64,000 nucleotides of DNA from Anaerolineae bacterium (GCA_022820125.1 JAJEGA010000052.1:1-64000); one strand, 5' to 3'; shown: positions 33,572-43,416, counted from the stretch's first letter. The notes: generated by a model not told the origin, from the letters alone. Numbers and translations are program-made.

Positions 33572-34504
33572 ATGGCGGAAAACACAGCGGACACTCCCGT
33601 CGCTGGCGGCACCAAGAAGGCGGGCCTGCTCAATCGCTTCGACAATCCCTGGATGAATTGGAAGTTCCTCACGGGCGCGGGCATCATTGGCTTGATATTT
33701 TTCCTGATATTCCTGGGCAATCAGTTTTGGGATACCGAGTTGGCGCTGGCCGGCGCCTCGCCTTTGAATATGCCGCCGGTCGGCTTCACCAACTGGCGTA
33801 ACCAAGAAGGCATCCCAGAGCATCCGCTAGGCACGGAGAACAGTGGGCGCGATATGCTGGCGCTGTTGATTGTGGGCACGCCGCGCACGATTGGCGTGGG
33901 CGCGATTGCCGCGTCCGTTGGTATGGGCGTCGGCATCATTTTAGGTTTTCTGGCGGGGTTCGTCGGCGGCTGGGTGGATGATGTCATCCGATTAGCGACC
34001 GATGTGACCATCACCATCCCGTCGCTGCTGGTGCTCATCGTGATTCAAGCGGTCTTGCCGCGCATTGACCTGGTGACGATGGCGCTGTTGATTTCGATGT
34101 TCGCCTGGGCGACGCCGACACGTTATATCCGCGCGCAGGTGTTGAGCATGCGCGAGAGCGGATACGTGCAGATGGCGCGGCTATCGGGCGTGCCGACGCG
34201 CGATATCATGTACCGCGAAATCATGCCCAACCTGCTGCCTTATCTGGCGGCGAGTTATATCGGCAATATGACCGGCGCGATTCTGTCGGCGGTGGGTTTG
34301 GAGTTGCTCGGCTTCGGTCCACAGCGGATTCCGTCGCTGGGCGTCACCATCTTCTGGTCGATTGAAGCGGCCGCCTTGCTGCGCAATATGTGGTGGTGGT
34401 GGGGCATCCCGACGGTGATTCTGGCTGTCGTCTTCATCGCGCTGCTGCTGATAAACCTGGGCTTGGACGAGATCGCCAATCCGCGTTTGCGCAAAGCGAA
34501 CTAG
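33572..34504 (+). CDS. ABC transporter permease, OppC/DppC type
   Basis: This 310-residue permease has a hydrophilic N-terminal tail, a first helix at about 40-55 (AGIIGLIFFLIFLGN), and then HPLGTENSGRDMLALLIVGTPRTIGVG, the conserved DppC block. The coupling loop reads RESGYVQMARLSGVPTRDIMYREIMPNLLPYL. GGGAGGTAGAC precedes the ATG and the upstream permease stop is 2 bases away, so the two are co-translated. Confidence 0.92.
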   Translation: MAENTADTPVAGGTKKAGLLNRFDNPWMNWKFLTGAGIIGLIFFLIFLGNQFWDTELALAGASPLNMPPVGFTNWRNQEGIPEHPLGTENSGRDMLALLIVGTPRTIGVGAIAASVGMGVGIILGFLAGFVGGWVDDVIRLATDVTITIPSLLVLIVIQAVLPRIDLVTMALLISMFAWATPTRYIRAQVLSMRESGYVQMARLSGVPTRDIMYREIMPNLLPYLAASYIGNMTGAILSAVGLELLGFGPQRIPSLGVTIFWSIEAAALLRNMWWWWGIPTVILAVVFIALLLINLGLDEIANPRLRKAN

Positions 34505-34525
34505 GGCGGGCTGGAGCGAAAAGAC

Positions 34526-35563
34526 ATGGCAGAGCAGAAGCGCTACGACAGCGACCGCGTTGTTCTCAATGTGGACAACCTGCGCATTCATTATGCGACC
34601 CCGCAGGGTGATGTCATCGCTGTAAGCGATATCAGCTTCAAGTTGTACGAGGGCGAGACCCTGGGCTTGGTGGGCGAATCCGGCTGCGGTAAATCGACCA
34701 CGGCTTACGGCATTCTGCAATTGGTGCAGCCGCCCGGTTATATCGTGCATGGCAGCATAGAGGTGGATGGCACTGAGGTGCTGAATCTGGAAGAGGAAGA
34801 ATTGCGCAAGTTCCGCTGGACCGGGCTTTCGCTGATCCCGCAAGGCGCAATGAACTCGCTGAACCCGACGATGCGGGTTAAAGATCAGATCATTGACGTG
34901 ATCGAATCGCACGAGGGCAAGCAGAACGACAAAGAGGCTTTGCGCGAGCGAATCTTTGAGTTGTTTCAGAATGTGGGCTTGCCCAACCGCATCTACAACA
35001 TGTACCCGCACGAGCTTAGCGGCGGCATGAAACAGCGCGTTTGCATCGCGATGGGCGTGGCGCTGCACCCGACCGTGGTCATCGCCGACGAAGCGACCAG
35101 CGCGCTGGATGTTGTTGTGCAGCGCATCGTCGCGCAGACGCTGGTGAAGGTCAAAGACGAGATTGGCGTTTCGCTGATCGTGATTGGCCACGATATGGGT
35201 TTGCTGGCGCAGATCGTCGACCGCATCGCGGTGATGTACGCTGGCAAGATGGTGGAAATCGCGCCGGTGGAGAATGTCTACGCCAATCCGCTGCATCCCT
35301 ACACGCAACTGCTGATTGACTCGATTCCCTCGATCAAAGAGCGCAAGCCGCTGAAGATTACCGAAGGCATTACGCACGATCCGCGCAATCCGCCCTCCGG
35401 CTGCATCTTTCGGTTGCGCTGTCCCTTTGCCTGGGAGCATTGCGCCGAGGTAGAACCGCCTCCGATCACCGTCGAGAACAAACACGATGTTGCTTGTCAT
35501 CTATACGATGAGCAATTTGAAGAGAGGAGGACGAATGCCCTCGCCACTCTTGCAAATCCGTGA
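34526..35563 (+). CDS. ABC transporter ATP-binding protein, OppD/DppD type
   Basis: 345 residues. Walker A GESGCGKST (residues about 50-58), Q-loop in SLIPQGAMNSLNP, signature LSGGMKQR, Walker B VVIADEATSALD, and switch His in VIGHDMG. The C-terminal oligopeptide-transporter extension (GCIFRLRCPFAWEHC) carries the cysteines typical of OppD/DppD. It energises import through the two permeases together with the downstream OppF-type protein. Its 3' end overlaps the next gene by 29 bases. Confidence 0.93.
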   Translation: MAEQKRYDSDRVVLNVDNLRIHYATPQGDVIAVSDISFKLYEGETLGLVGESGCGKSTTAYGILQLVQPPGYIVHGSIEVDGTEVLNLEEEELRKFRWTGLSLIPQGAMNSLNPTMRVKDQIIDVIESHEGKQNDKEALRERIFELFQNVGLPNRIYNMYPHELSGGMKQRVCIAMGVALHPTVVIADEATSALDVVVQRIVAQTLVKVKDEIGVSLIVIGHDMGLLAQIVDRIAVMYAGKMVEIAPVENVYANPLHPYTQLLIDSIPSIKERKPLKITEGITHDPRNPPSGCIFRLRCPFAWEHCAEVEPPPITVENKHDVACHLYDEQFEERRTNALATLANP

Positions 35564-38105
35564 AGCCACCAAGGTCTATTCGACGGGCGGCTTCTTGGGC
35601 AGCGGCAAGAAGACCGTTGTCGCGCTGGACAACTTCAACCTGACGATCGACGAATCGCCGGCGACCATCACCACCATCGCCGGGGAAAGCGGCAGCGGCA
35701 AGACGACGCTGGCGAATCTCGTTCTCGGTTTCATCAAGCTGACATCAGGGCATATCATCTTCGATGGCGAAGACATCACCGACATGACTGATGCGCAACT
35801 CAAAGCGTACCGCCGCAATGTGCAGGCGGTCTTCCAGGATCCTTTTGGCGTTTACAATCCTTTTTATCGCATTGATCACGTTTTTGATCTGGTCAATAAA
35901 CACTTCAGCTTGTCGGACAATCAAAGCGAATATCGCGACATGGTTGAGGCGGGCTTGAATGTGGTTGGCTTGTATGGCGAAGATGTGCTGCGCAAGTATC
36001 CGCATCAATTGAGCGGCGGTCAGCGGCAGCGCATCATGATGGCGCGCGCTTATATGATCAAACCGCGGCTGATCGTGGCTGATGAGCCGGTGTCGATGGT
36101 GGACGCGTCGCTGCGCGCGTCGATCCTCGATGCCATGCTGCGCCTGCGCGATGACCACAACATTTCTTTTCTGTATATCACGCATGATTTGAGCACGGCA
36201 TATCAAATTGGCGATCAAATTTATATGCTTTACCAGGGCACGACGGCGGAGCGCGGCGCCGCAATGGATGTTATTGACGCGCCGCAGCATCCTTATGTCC
36301 AGCTGCTGATCGACTCCGTGCCCGTGCCTGACCCAACTGACAAATGGGATGTCAATATCTCGCTGCCCAGCGAAGAAGAGATGCGCACAGCCGCTTCGGT
36401 CGGCTGCCGTTATTATCCGCGCTGCCCCCACCGCATGGACAAATGCCTTGAGGAACAGCCGCCGCTCTTCAAGATGGACAAGCCCGAACACGAAGCCGCC
36501 TGTTACCTCTATGAAGAGCGCGAGGTCGCGCCGATAGAAGCGCCTATCCTGTACAGCAAGCCGAAAACGGACGCGGTATCGCAGCCGCGGCGCCGGTCGA
36601 GAGCGCCGCTGGCCGCCGCCGCCGTGATCGCGCTGATCGTGGTCCTGGCAGCCGCTATTTTCGCGATCAACCAAAACAACGCCGCAATCGCCGCCGAAGC
36701 GACAGCGGAAGCGAGCGCGGCTGAAGCGACTGATGCCGCCATCGCCGCCGCGACCGCTTCGGCAGAAGCGCAAGCGATCGCCAGCGCGACCGCCCAAGCC
36801 GTAGTTGAAGCGCCCGAACCAACGCCGATCCCGGAGCAAGAATTCAAGCTGTCGCCTGAAGGCGCGCAGGCCAAAGGCGCGCTCACGCTCAATGAGGTGA
36901 CATTGGACGAAATCGCCGACGAAGGCGATTTGCATCGTTACAGTTTTGATGGCGCTGAAGGACAGGAAGTCACGGTGAAGATTCGCACCGGCGGCGGTGG
37001 CTTGAGCGGCGGCAACCTCAACTCGCCTTATGGCACCATTTATGGACCCGATGGCGAATTCGTGGCGCCGCTCGGCGATACGGCGGTGCGCCCGCGGCGC
37101 AGTTATAACGCGCCTCTCACGCTGAAGGCGGGGACGTATACCATTATCGTCGGTGCGGCGCAAGTGGATCGTTATGGTCTGGTGGGCGACGCGCCTTATC
37201 AGATCGAAGTCGAAGGCGAGGCGCCCAAAATTGAAGCGACGCCCGAGCCCACGCCGATCCCGCAGCAGGACTTCAAGCTGTCACCCGATGGCGCTGCCGA
37301 CAAGGGCGCGCTCTCGCTCAATGTGGTGACATTGGACGAAATCGCCGGCGAGGATGACCGGCACCGCTACAGCTTTGATGGCGCGGCCGGGCAAGCGGTC
37401 ACCGTCAAAATCAGGACTGGCGGCGGCGGCTTGAGCGGCGGCAACCTCAACTCGCCTTATGGCACCATCTACGGACCCGATGGCGAATTCGTGGCGCCGC
37501 TCGGCGATACGGCGGTGCGCCCGCGACGCAGCTATAACGCGCCAATTACGCTGAAGGCGGGGACCTATACAATAATCGTCGGGGCGGCGGAAGTGGATCG
37601 TTACGGTCTGGTGGGCGACGCGCCTTACCAAGTAGAAGTCGAAGGCGACGAACCGGCGCTAGCGCCCGAGCCGATGCCGCTGCCGCAGGTTGAGCCGACG
37701 CCCTTGCCGCAGCCGGACTTCATCCTGCCGTCCGTCGGGGCGACGGACAAGGGCGCGTTGACGCTCGATGAAGTGAAATTGGACGAAATCGCTGATGCCG
37801 CTGATGTGCATGGTTATCGCTTTGAAGCCAGCGCCGGGCAGAATGTATCGGTGAAGATTCGCACGGGGGGCAGCGGCTTGAGCGGCGGCAACCTGAATTC
37901 GCCTTATGGCACGATCTATGGACCCGATGGCGAATTCGTGGCGGCGCTTGGCGATACCGGCGTGCGCCCACGGCGCAGTTACAACGCGTCGCTGACCTTG
38001 AAAGCGGGCGAATATACGATCATCGTTGGCGCCGCCCAAGTGGATCGCTACGGCTTGGTCGGCGACGCGCCTTATCAGCTGGTTGTTGAAAGCGCGGAAG
38101 CTTAG
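35535..38105 (+). CDS. OppF-type ATPase fused to a membrane helix and three extracellular-type beta repeats
   Basis: 856 residues. Residues 1-330 form a complete ABC ATPase (Walker A GESGSGKTT, signature LSGGQRQR, Walker B LIVADEPVS, C-terminal GCRYYPRCPHRMDKC). A basic stretch then leads to one membrane helix (AAAVIALIVVLAAAIFAI, about 358-378), an Ala/Glu/Thr linker and Pro-rich spacers. Three tandem repeats of about 130 residues follow (starting near 437, 580 and 729), each with DEI...HRYSFDGAEGQ, KIRTGGGGLSGGNLNSPYGT, VRPRRSYNAP and VDRYGLVGDAPYQ. These resemble pre-peptidase C-terminal (PPC-like) beta domains. By topology the repeats should lie outside the cell while the ATPase is inside. 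I chose ATG 35535 because GGAGG lies just upstream. Confidence 0.9.
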   Translation: MPSPLLQIREATKVYSTGGFLGSGKKTVVALDNFNLTIDESPATITTIAGESGSGKTTLANLVLGFIKLTSGHIIFDGEDITDMTDAQLKAYRRNVQAVFQDPFGVYNPFYRIDHVFDLVNKHFSLSDNQSEYRDMVEAGLNVVGLYGEDVLRKYPHQLSGGQRQRIMMARAYMIKPRLIVADEPVSMVDASLRASILDAMLRLRDDHNISFLYITHDLSTAYQIGDQIYMLYQGTTAERGAAMDVIDAPQHPYVQLLIDSVPVPDPTDKWDVNISLPSEEEMRTAASVGCRYYPRCPHRMDKCLEEQPPLFKMDKPEHEAACYLYEEREVAPIEAPILYSKPKTDAVSQPRRRSRAPLAAAAVIALIVVLAAAIFAINQNNAAIAAEATAEASAAEATDAAIAAATASAEAQAIASATAQAVVEAPEPTPIPEQEFKLSPEGAQAKGALTLNEVTLDEIADEGDLHRYSFDGAEGQEVTVKIRTGGGGLSGGNLNSPYGTIYGPDGEFVAPLGDTAVRPRRSYNAPLTLKAGTYTIIVGAAQVDRYGLVGDAPYQIEVEGEAPKIEATPEPTPIPQQDFKLSPDGAADKGALSLNVVTLDEIAGEDDRHRYSFDGAAGQAVTVKIRTGGGGLSGGNLNSPYGTIYGPDGEFVAPLGDTAVRPRRSYNAPITLKAGTYTIIVGAAEVDRYGLVGDAPYQVEVEGDEPALAPEPMPLPQVEPTPLPQPDFILPSVGATDKGALTLDEVKLDEIADAADVHGYRFEASAGQNVSVKIRTGGSGLSGGNLNSPYGTIYGPDGEFVAALGDTGVRPRRSYNASLTLKAGEYTIIVGAAQVDRYGLVGDAPYQLVVESAEA

Positions 38106-38148
38106 CGCTTGGCGCAGGAATCGTATAGCATAGTCCATCGGAAGTGAC

Positions 38149-38184
38149 CGCCCCTCCTGGTTCAATCGCGGAGGGGTGATTTTA
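38149..38184 (+). terminator. Rho-independent-like terminator after the transport operon
   Basis: CGCCCCTCC / GGAGGGGTG hairpin followed by ATTTTA, 45 bases after the stop of the fused ATPase gene. The T run is short. Confidence 0.6.
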
Positions 38185-38236
38185 TGCAAGTGACGCCATT
38201 GTCGATTGAATGGAGTTGATTGAAGGGAACAGGGAG

Positions 38237-39028
38237 ATGCTAAGTCAAGATCAAATCGACTTTTTCCATGAGAACGGCTTTCTGCGGATTCCGCAGGTCT
38301 TTAACGAAGCCGAGATTACCGAGTTGTCCGACAGCCTCGACCGCTTGATAGAGGATTGGTCGATCACCAGTCCCGGTTGGTCTGGGCCCTGGCGCGATGT
38401 CTATCTCGACGAAGAGGTGGAGAAGCAGGTGAAGCTCACGGCAATGCACGACCTGCACTTGTATTCCGATGCCTGGATGCGCGCGGTCACCCATCCCAAG
38501 CTGGGCAAATGCCTGTCGCAGCTGCTGGATTCGAGCGTCGAGCTGCATCACACCACCATGCACATCAAGCCGCCGCAAACGGGGCACCCCTTCCCCATGC
38601 ACCAGGACTCGCCCTTTTATGAACATACGGATGGGCGCTTCCTTGATACTTTGGTGCACCTGGACGACACCTTCCATGAAAACGGCGAGATTCGCTTCCT
38701 GGCTGGCTCGCACAAAATGGGCAAGCTGCCGCATATTTTGGAATATCCGGATGGCACGAAGTGCTCGCCCCATTTGAATACGGACGAGTACAAGCTGGAA
38801 GACACGGCGCCGGTGCCGGCGAAACGGGGCGATGTGGTCGTCTTCCATATCTATTGCATTCACGGCTCATACATCAACCAGACGAAAGAACCGCGCCGCA
38901 TGGTGCGCATGGGTTTCCGCGACCCGCATAACGATCAGGTAGCCGGGCAGAGCATGGACCGCCCCGGCTTGATCGTGCATGGCTATCGCGAGCGGCGCGG
39001 CGCTGAAGAACTGCTTAAACAGACTTAA
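38237..39028 (+). CDS. Phytanoyl-CoA dioxygenase (PhyH) family protein
   Basis: This 263-residue Fe(II)/2-oxoglutarate oxygenase has iron ligands in MHQDSPFYEH (His and Asp) and IHGSYINQT (distal His), with an arginine for 2-oxoglutarate in KEPRRMVRMGF. It opens QIDFFHENGFLRIPQVFNEAEI, the usual PhyH N-terminus. The family hydroxylates diverse small molecules; many bacterial members are uncharacterised and found in sugar catabolic loci. ATG 38237 is favoured; an upstream ATG at 38210 would add 9 residues. The ROK gene follows after 15 bases. Confidence 0.85.
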   Translation: MLSQDQIDFFHENGFLRIPQVFNEAEITELSDSLDRLIEDWSITSPGWSGPWRDVYLDEEVEKQVKLTAMHDLHLYSDAWMRAVTHPKLGKCLSQLLDSSVELHHTTMHIKPPQTGHPFPMHQDSPFYEHTDGRFLDTLVHLDDTFHENGEIRFLAGSHKMGKLPHILEYPDGTKCSPHLNTDEYKLEDTAPVPAKRGDVVVFHIYCIHGSYINQTKEPRRMVRMGFRDPHNDQVAGQSMDRPGLIVHGYRERRGAEELLKQT

Positions 39029-39043
39029 CTCGAGCGAAGCCCC

Positions 39044-39949
39044 TTGCCCAAGGAAGCAGCGCTGGTCATCGGCTTGGACATTGGCGGGAGCAAAACGCTG
39101 GCGGGCTTGTTCACGCGCGCTGGTGAAATGACACAGGTCAGGCAAGTCGCTACCGCGCCCGCGCCGGCCGCGATTCTCTCCACAGCCAAGTCGGTCTGCG
39201 ATGCTTTGATTGCGACAAGCGAGGCGCCCGTGCTCGGCATTGGCATCGGCAGCGCCGGCATAATCGATACAGAAAAGGGCAAAGTCATCTTCGCGAATGA
39301 AAATCTGCCCGGCTGGACGGGCGCGCGCCTGGCGGAGCTGGAAGTCGCCGGCGGCTTGCCAATTACGGTTGAGAATGATGTGCGGTCGCTGGCTTATGGC
39401 GAGGCAATTGTGGGCGTGGGCGCGGCTTATGATTCGCTGCTCTGCGTCACCGTCGGCACTGGTATTGGCGGCGCGCTGATCATGGATGGCGAGGTCTGGC
39501 ATGGCGCGGATTACAGCGCTGGCGAGATCGGTTATCTTGTGGTGGATTGGGCCGGCGATGCGCCCTTGATCCTCGACCAATACGCCTCTGGACCCGCGAT
39601 CGAGCGCGCCTATCAAGCGGCGACTGGGGGCGAGAGTCGCTTGCCGCTAACGGAGATCGCCCAATTGGCGCGGGCTGGCGATGCGAGCGCGACTGAAGTT
39701 ATCGCGGCGAAGGCCAGGCGCTTGGGCCTGATCCTGGCTGGCTGCGCCACCGCGTTTAACCCGGCTGCGGTGGTGGTCGGCGGTGGTGTGCCGCAGATCG
39801 GCGCGCTCTGGTGGGACGCGCTGGAAGCGGGCTTTCGCGAGAATTTGCCGCCGCCGGTCGCCAAGACGCCGCTAATCCCGGCGACGTTGGGCGCGAACGC
39901 AGTCATGCTGGGCGCGGCGATGCTGGCTTGGAAAGCGGTTGACGCATGA
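39044..39949 (+). CDS. ROK-family sugar kinase, probably N-acetylmannosamine kinase
   Basis: 301 residues, starting at TTG. ATP-binding [14 protein letters not shown] near the N-terminus, [31 protein letters not shown] in the middle and a glycine-rich [11 protein letters not shown]. The usual ROK zinc motif (CxCGxxGC) is absent, as in some kinases of this family. The stop overlaps the ATG of nanE by four bases (ATGA), so a NanK role, phosphorylating N-acetylmannosamine for NanE, is the best reading. Glucokinase-like activity remains possible. Confidence 0.8.
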   Translation: MPKEAALVIGLDIGGSKTLAGLFTRAGEMTQVRQVATAPAPAAILSTAKSVCDALIATSEAPVLGIGIGSAGIIDTEKGKVIFANENLPGWTGARLAELEVAGGLPITVENDVRSLAYGEAIVGVGAAYDSLLCVTVGTGIGGALIMDGEVWHGADYSAGEIGYLVVDWAGDAPLILDQYASGPAIERAYQAATGGESRLPLTEIAQLARAGDASATEVIAAKARRLGLILAGCATAFNPAAVVVGGGVPQIGALWWDALEAGFRENLPPPVAKTPLIPATLGANAVMLGAAMLAWKAVDA

Positions 39950-40629
39950 ATGCCGATGCCTTCCTCGCCGCCGTCAAAGGCAAGCTGATTGTGTCTTGCC
40001 AGGCGCTCGAAAGCGAACCGCTGCACGGCGCTGAGCTCATGACGAAGATGGCGCTGGCGGCGAATATCGGCGGCGCGGCCGCCATCCGCGCCAATGGACC
40101 GGCTGATATCCGCGCGATCAGTGCGGCGGTCGATTTGCCAGTGATAGGCTTGTACAAGCAGGGCAGCAGCGGCGTCTACATCACGCCGACCTTTGACGCG
40201 GCCGCTGAGATCGCGGAAGCGGGCGCCGATGTCATCGCGCTGGATTGCACCGCCCGCCCCAGACCGGATGGCGCGCCCATCAGTGAATTGTTGGAACGCA
40301 TCCACCGTGAGTTAAGGCTGCCTACTTTTGCTGATGTATCTACCTTGGACGAGGCAATAGCCGCTGCGGACATGGGCGTGGCGATGGCGGCGCCGACCCT
40401 CTCCGGCTACACGGCGAATAGCCCGGCGCAGGATGGTCCCGATTTTGATTTGCTGCGGAAAATGATTAAAGCGCTGCCTATACCGGTGATCGCGGAGGGG
40501 CGCATTCATAGTCCCGATCAGGCGCGGCGGGCGCTGGAACTGGGCGCCTGGGCGGTGGTGGTCGGCTCGGCAATCACCCGCCCGCGCACGATCACGGCGC
40601 GCTTTGTGCGCGCGCTTGAGCAAACATGA
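39946..40629 (+). CDS. nanE: N-acetylmannosamine-6-phosphate 2-epimerase
   Basis: This 227-residue TIM-barrel protein of the NanE family has [15 protein letters not shown] at the start, [49 protein letters not shown], and [34 protein letters not shown] at the phosphate-binding end. It converts N-acetylmannosamine-6-phosphate to N-acetylglucosamine-6-phosphate in sialic acid or ManNAc use. Coupled to the upstream ROK kinase. No sialic-acid lyase is visible in the window. Confidence 0.92.
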   Translation: MNADAFLAAVKGKLIVSCQALESEPLHGAELMTKMALAANIGGAAAIRANGPADIRAISAAVDLPVIGLYKQGSSGVYITPTFDAAAEIAEAGADVIALDCTARPRPDGAPISELLERIHRELRLPTFADVSTLDEAIAAADMGVAMAAPTLSGYTANSPAQDGPDFDLLRKMIKALPIPVIAEGRIHSPDQARRALELGAWAVVVGSAITRPRTITARFVRALEQT

Positions 40630-40643
40630 TTGACGCGAAATCT

Positions 40644-40714
40644 GTAGGGGCGACTTATCAAGTCGCCCGTTATGCGAACCTATGACAGCGGGCGACCAGG
40701 TTGGTCGCCCCTAC
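40644..40714. repeat. Paired palindromic repeat
   Basis: GTAGGGGCGACTT / AAGTCGCCC then GGGCGACCA / TGGTCGCCCCTAC with loop GGT. Outer arms inverted. Confidence 0.85.
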
Positions 40715-40780
40715 AAAGGTCTAAATTACTCGTTTTATGCGTTTAGTAGGACATATCAGCAGACATAGTGAGGAGAAAGC

Positions 40781-41800
40781 ATGAAAACAATCGGATTTCT
40801 TGGCGTGGCGCATGTGCATAGTCCCGGCTTCATTAAACGCGTCAATGAACGCGCCGCTCAATTCAAGGTGAAAGCGGTCTGGGATAGCCAGCTGGCGCGC
40901 GCGCAAATCGCGGCCGAGCAGCTTTCCTCCACGGCGGTTGACGATTATCACGATATCTTGAATGACCGCGAGATTGACGCCGTCATCATTTGTTCGGAAA
41001 CATCGCTGCATCTCGAGCTGGTAGAAGCGACGGCAGCCGTCGGGAAGGATGTTTTCGTCGAGAAGCCGCTGGGCATGGGCGCCGATGACGCCTACGCCAT
41101 GCAGCGCGCGATTGACGATGCCGGCATCCTCTTCCAGACCGGGCACTTCATGCGCAGCATGCCGGTTTACCGCCAGCTCAAAGCCTGGATCGACGGCGGG
41201 ACGCTGGGCACGATCACGCGCATCCGGCACTCGAATGTGCATCAAGGCGCTATCGCCGCCATATTTGATCCTGGGCGCGGACCCTACGCCGATGGCTGGC
41301 TCTGGATGACCGATCCGACGCTTTCCGGCTGCGGCGGATTTGGCGATCTGGGCGCCCATTCGCTTGATATATTGATGTGGCTGATGGGCGATGTGGTCAG
41401 CGTCACGGCGCAGGTGGATCGCCTCTTGGGCAAATATGACTGCGATGAATACGGCGAGGGCATGATGCGCTTCGCCAATGGCGCGATTGGCAGCCTGGCG
41501 GCCGGCTGGGTTGATGTCTTGCGGCCGCAAGCGATCCTGGTCAGCGGCACTGACGGCGTCGCTTATGTCGACGATGGCGCGCTCTATGTCCAATCGGCTC
41601 ATCTGCCGGGCACGGACGGCGGCGCATGGACGGACTTGCCGGACGCGCTGCCGCATGCCTTTGACCTCTTCCTGGATGCGATAAACGGGGAAGACGTCCC
41701 TCTGATTTCAGCGAAAGAAGCGGCCGACCGCAGCGCCGTTATGGAAGCCTTTTACCAAGCTGCGGCGACAAATTCCTGGGTTCAACCCAATACAGCCTAA
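40781..41800 (+). CDS. Gfo/Idh/MocA-family oxidoreductase
   Basis: This 339-residue dehydrogenase has FLGVAHVHSPGF as a variant nucleotide loop near the N-terminus, FVEKPLGMG with the catalytic lysine, and GCGGFGDLGAHSLDILMWLMG in the substrate domain. GAGGAGAAAGC precedes the ATG. It is less similar to the 3-5 kb pair and likely has another substrate. It is followed after 15 bases by a second member of the family, so the two may act in sequence, as in inositol or aminosugar routes. Confidence 0.9.
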   Translation: MKTIGFLGVAHVHSPGFIKRVNERAAQFKVKAVWDSQLARAQIAAEQLSSTAVDDYHDILNDREIDAVIICSETSLHLELVEATAAVGKDVFVEKPLGMGADDAYAMQRAIDDAGILFQTGHFMRSMPVYRQLKAWIDGGTLGTITRIRHSNVHQGAIAAIFDPGRGPYADGWLWMTDPTLSGCGGFGDLGAHSLDILMWLMGDVVSVTAQVDRLLGKYDCDEYGEGMMRFANGAIGSLAAGWVDVLRPQAILVSGTDGVAYVDDGALYVQSAHLPGTDGGAWTDLPDALPHAFDLFLDAINGEDVPLISAKEAADRSAVMEAFYQAAATNSWVQPNTA

Positions 41801-41815
41801 GAAGGAGCGGCGAAT

Positions 41816-42871
41816 ATGAGCAGTCTAAAGGTAGGTGTCATCGGGGTCGGCGGGATCGCCCGCACGCATATGCCGGGCTGGGAAGCCTCGCCCCATGCCG
41901 AAGTGATCGCGGGCGCGGACCTCGTGCCGGCAGCGCTGGAAAGCTGGGGCGCGCAATGGAATGTGGGCAAGCTGGAGACCGACAGCGCCGCCGTCATCAA
42001 CGACCCGGATATCGATATCATTGATGTCTGCACGCCCAATATGTATCACGCGCCTTTGTCCATCGCCGCGCTGGAGGCGGGCAAGCACGTCATCTGCGAG
42101 AAGCCGCTGGCGCCGACACCGGCTGATGTCCAGCGTATGATTGAAGCGCGCGACAAATCCGGCAAAATGCTGATGACCGCGCAGCATTTTCGTTTCGCCG
42201 GCACATCCAAGGCGCTGAAGGCGGAAATCGACGGCGGCGCGCTGGGCGATGTCTATCACGCCCGCAGTTGGATGCTGCGGCGCTCCGGCATTCCCACGAG
42301 CCTGGCTTTCTTATCGCGGCAGCATGCCGGCGGCGGCGCCTGCATCGATATTGGCGTGCATATCCTCGATTTGACATTGTGGATGATGGGCAACCCCGAA
42401 CCGGTCTCGGTCACTGGCGTCGCCCGCCGCGAGATCGCCAGCAACCCCATGGCTTTCGGGCGTTGGCCCCGGCACGGGCGCATCCCGGAAGGCATGGATG
42501 TCGAAGAAATGGCGATGGCTTTCGTCCGCTTTGAAACCGGCGCGACGCTGGTCTTTGAGATCTCCTGGCTGCTGCATCATGATATCGAGGGCGAAGATAT
42601 GCAGATGTGGCTCTATGGCACGGGCGGCGGGTCGCATTGGCCCAAATGCGAGATTTACGACACCAATTACGAGAGCATGCAGCTTTACAATCGCAAGCTG
42701 AAGCTGACGCAGAATGTCTCCGAGCCGCATGCCCAGGAGTGCGTCGAGTTCGCGCAGGCGATTGTCGATGGCGCGCCCTCGCCGGTGCCGGCCGAGCAAT
42801 CGCTGCAGGTGATGAAGATCCTGAACGCGATCTACGAGAGCCAGAAGACGGGCGGCGAGGTGCTGTTGTAA
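41816..42871 (+). CDS. Gfo/Idh/MocA-family oxidoreductase
   Basis: 351 residues. Nucleotide-binding GVIGVGGIARTHM near the N-terminus, VICEKPLAPTP with catalytic lysine, GGGACIDIGVHILDLTLWMMGNPEPVSVTG in the C-terminal domain. AAGGAG lies 9 bases before the ATG. It is the last gene of the plus-strand sugar locus; a C/G-rich repeat follows at 42874-42920. The substrate is unknown. Confidence 0.92.
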   Translation: MSSLKVGVIGVGGIARTHMPGWEASPHAEVIAGADLVPAALESWGAQWNVGKLETDSAAVINDPDIDIIDVCTPNMYHAPLSIAALEAGKHVICEKPLAPTPADVQRMIEARDKSGKMLMTAQHFRFAGTSKALKAEIDGGALGDVYHARSWMLRRSGIPTSLAFLSRQHAGGGACIDIGVHILDLTLWMMGNPEPVSVTGVARREIASNPMAFGRWPRHGRIPEGMDVEEMAMAFVRFETGATLVFEISWLLHHDIEGEDMQMWLYGTGGGSHWPKCEIYDTNYESMQLYNRKLKLTQNVSEPHAQECVEFAQAIVDGAPSPVPAEQSLQVMKILNAIYESQKTGGEVLL

Positions 42872-42873
42872 GT

Positions 42874-42920
42874 CTCCCCCATCCCCTAACCCCTTCCCCC
42901 ACGAGGAGGGAAGGGGAACT
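42874..42920. repeat. C-rich/G-rich inverted repeat
   Basis: CTAACCCCTTCCCCC followed by GAGGAGGGAAGGGGAAC. The two halves pair (CCCCTTCCC / GGGAAGGGG). It resembles in sequence the element inserted in the aldolase gene at about 45.1-45.2 kb, and may act as a terminator for the upstream gene. Confidence 0.6.
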
Positions 42921-42962
42921 TGGTCCTACTAAGATTAGGACAACCACCTAGAGCGGCTACCC

Positions 42963-43385
42963 ATGAGATTTTCAATAATCGAACTCTTGTCTGTTCTGTT
43001 GGTGATTGCGCAGTTGACCGCCTGCGGCACGATGGCTCCGCCGCTGTCAACGGTGCGGGAAGAACCGAAAGCGGGTTTGTGGACGCGGCGATACAGCGGC
43101 GAATGCGCCGGGCGCGAATCGGAGCCGCTGCGGGTGACGCGATTGGACGAAAGCGCGATCGTCTTCGACGAGTTTGAACTGCTGCGGAATGAAGCGGGCG
43201 AATACGTGGGCAGCGCCATTTTCAGCACGTCGATGCCGGTTGATGGGCGCGAGATCCCCTACGAGATCGCTTATGTCCTGGAGCTCAATGGCACGGGCGG
43301 CTTCAGTGGCAGCGAGACCGTCGTCGAAGACGGCGGCCACGCCATCGCCTGCCCGATTGAGTTGAAACCTGTCGGAGCGGAATAG
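42963..43385 (+). CDS. Putative lipoprotein of unknown function
   Basis: 140 residues. Signal-like N-terminus ending in the lipobox LTAC-G (cysteine at about residue 21), so a membrane-anchored lipoprotein is likely. The remainder is a compact beta-rich domain with two further cysteines (GECAG, IACPI) that could form a disulfide. No family recognised. It stands between a plus-strand sugar locus and minus-strand genes. Confidence 0.65.
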   Translation: MRFSIIELLSVLLVIAQLTACGTMAPPLSTVREEPKAGLWTRRYSGECAGRESEPLRVTRLDESAIVFDEFELLRNEAGEYVGSAIFSTSMPVDGREIPYEIAYVLELNGTGGFSGSETVVEDGGHAIACPIELKPVGAE

Positions 43386-43416
43386 ACTTCGCTAGCGGCT
43401 TGGATGCGCCGCCAGC

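Noticed and set aside
35745..37163. 472-codon minus-strand frame over the fused ATPase
   Set aside because: Antisense to the ATPase and its repeats; periodic only because the sense gene is periodic.
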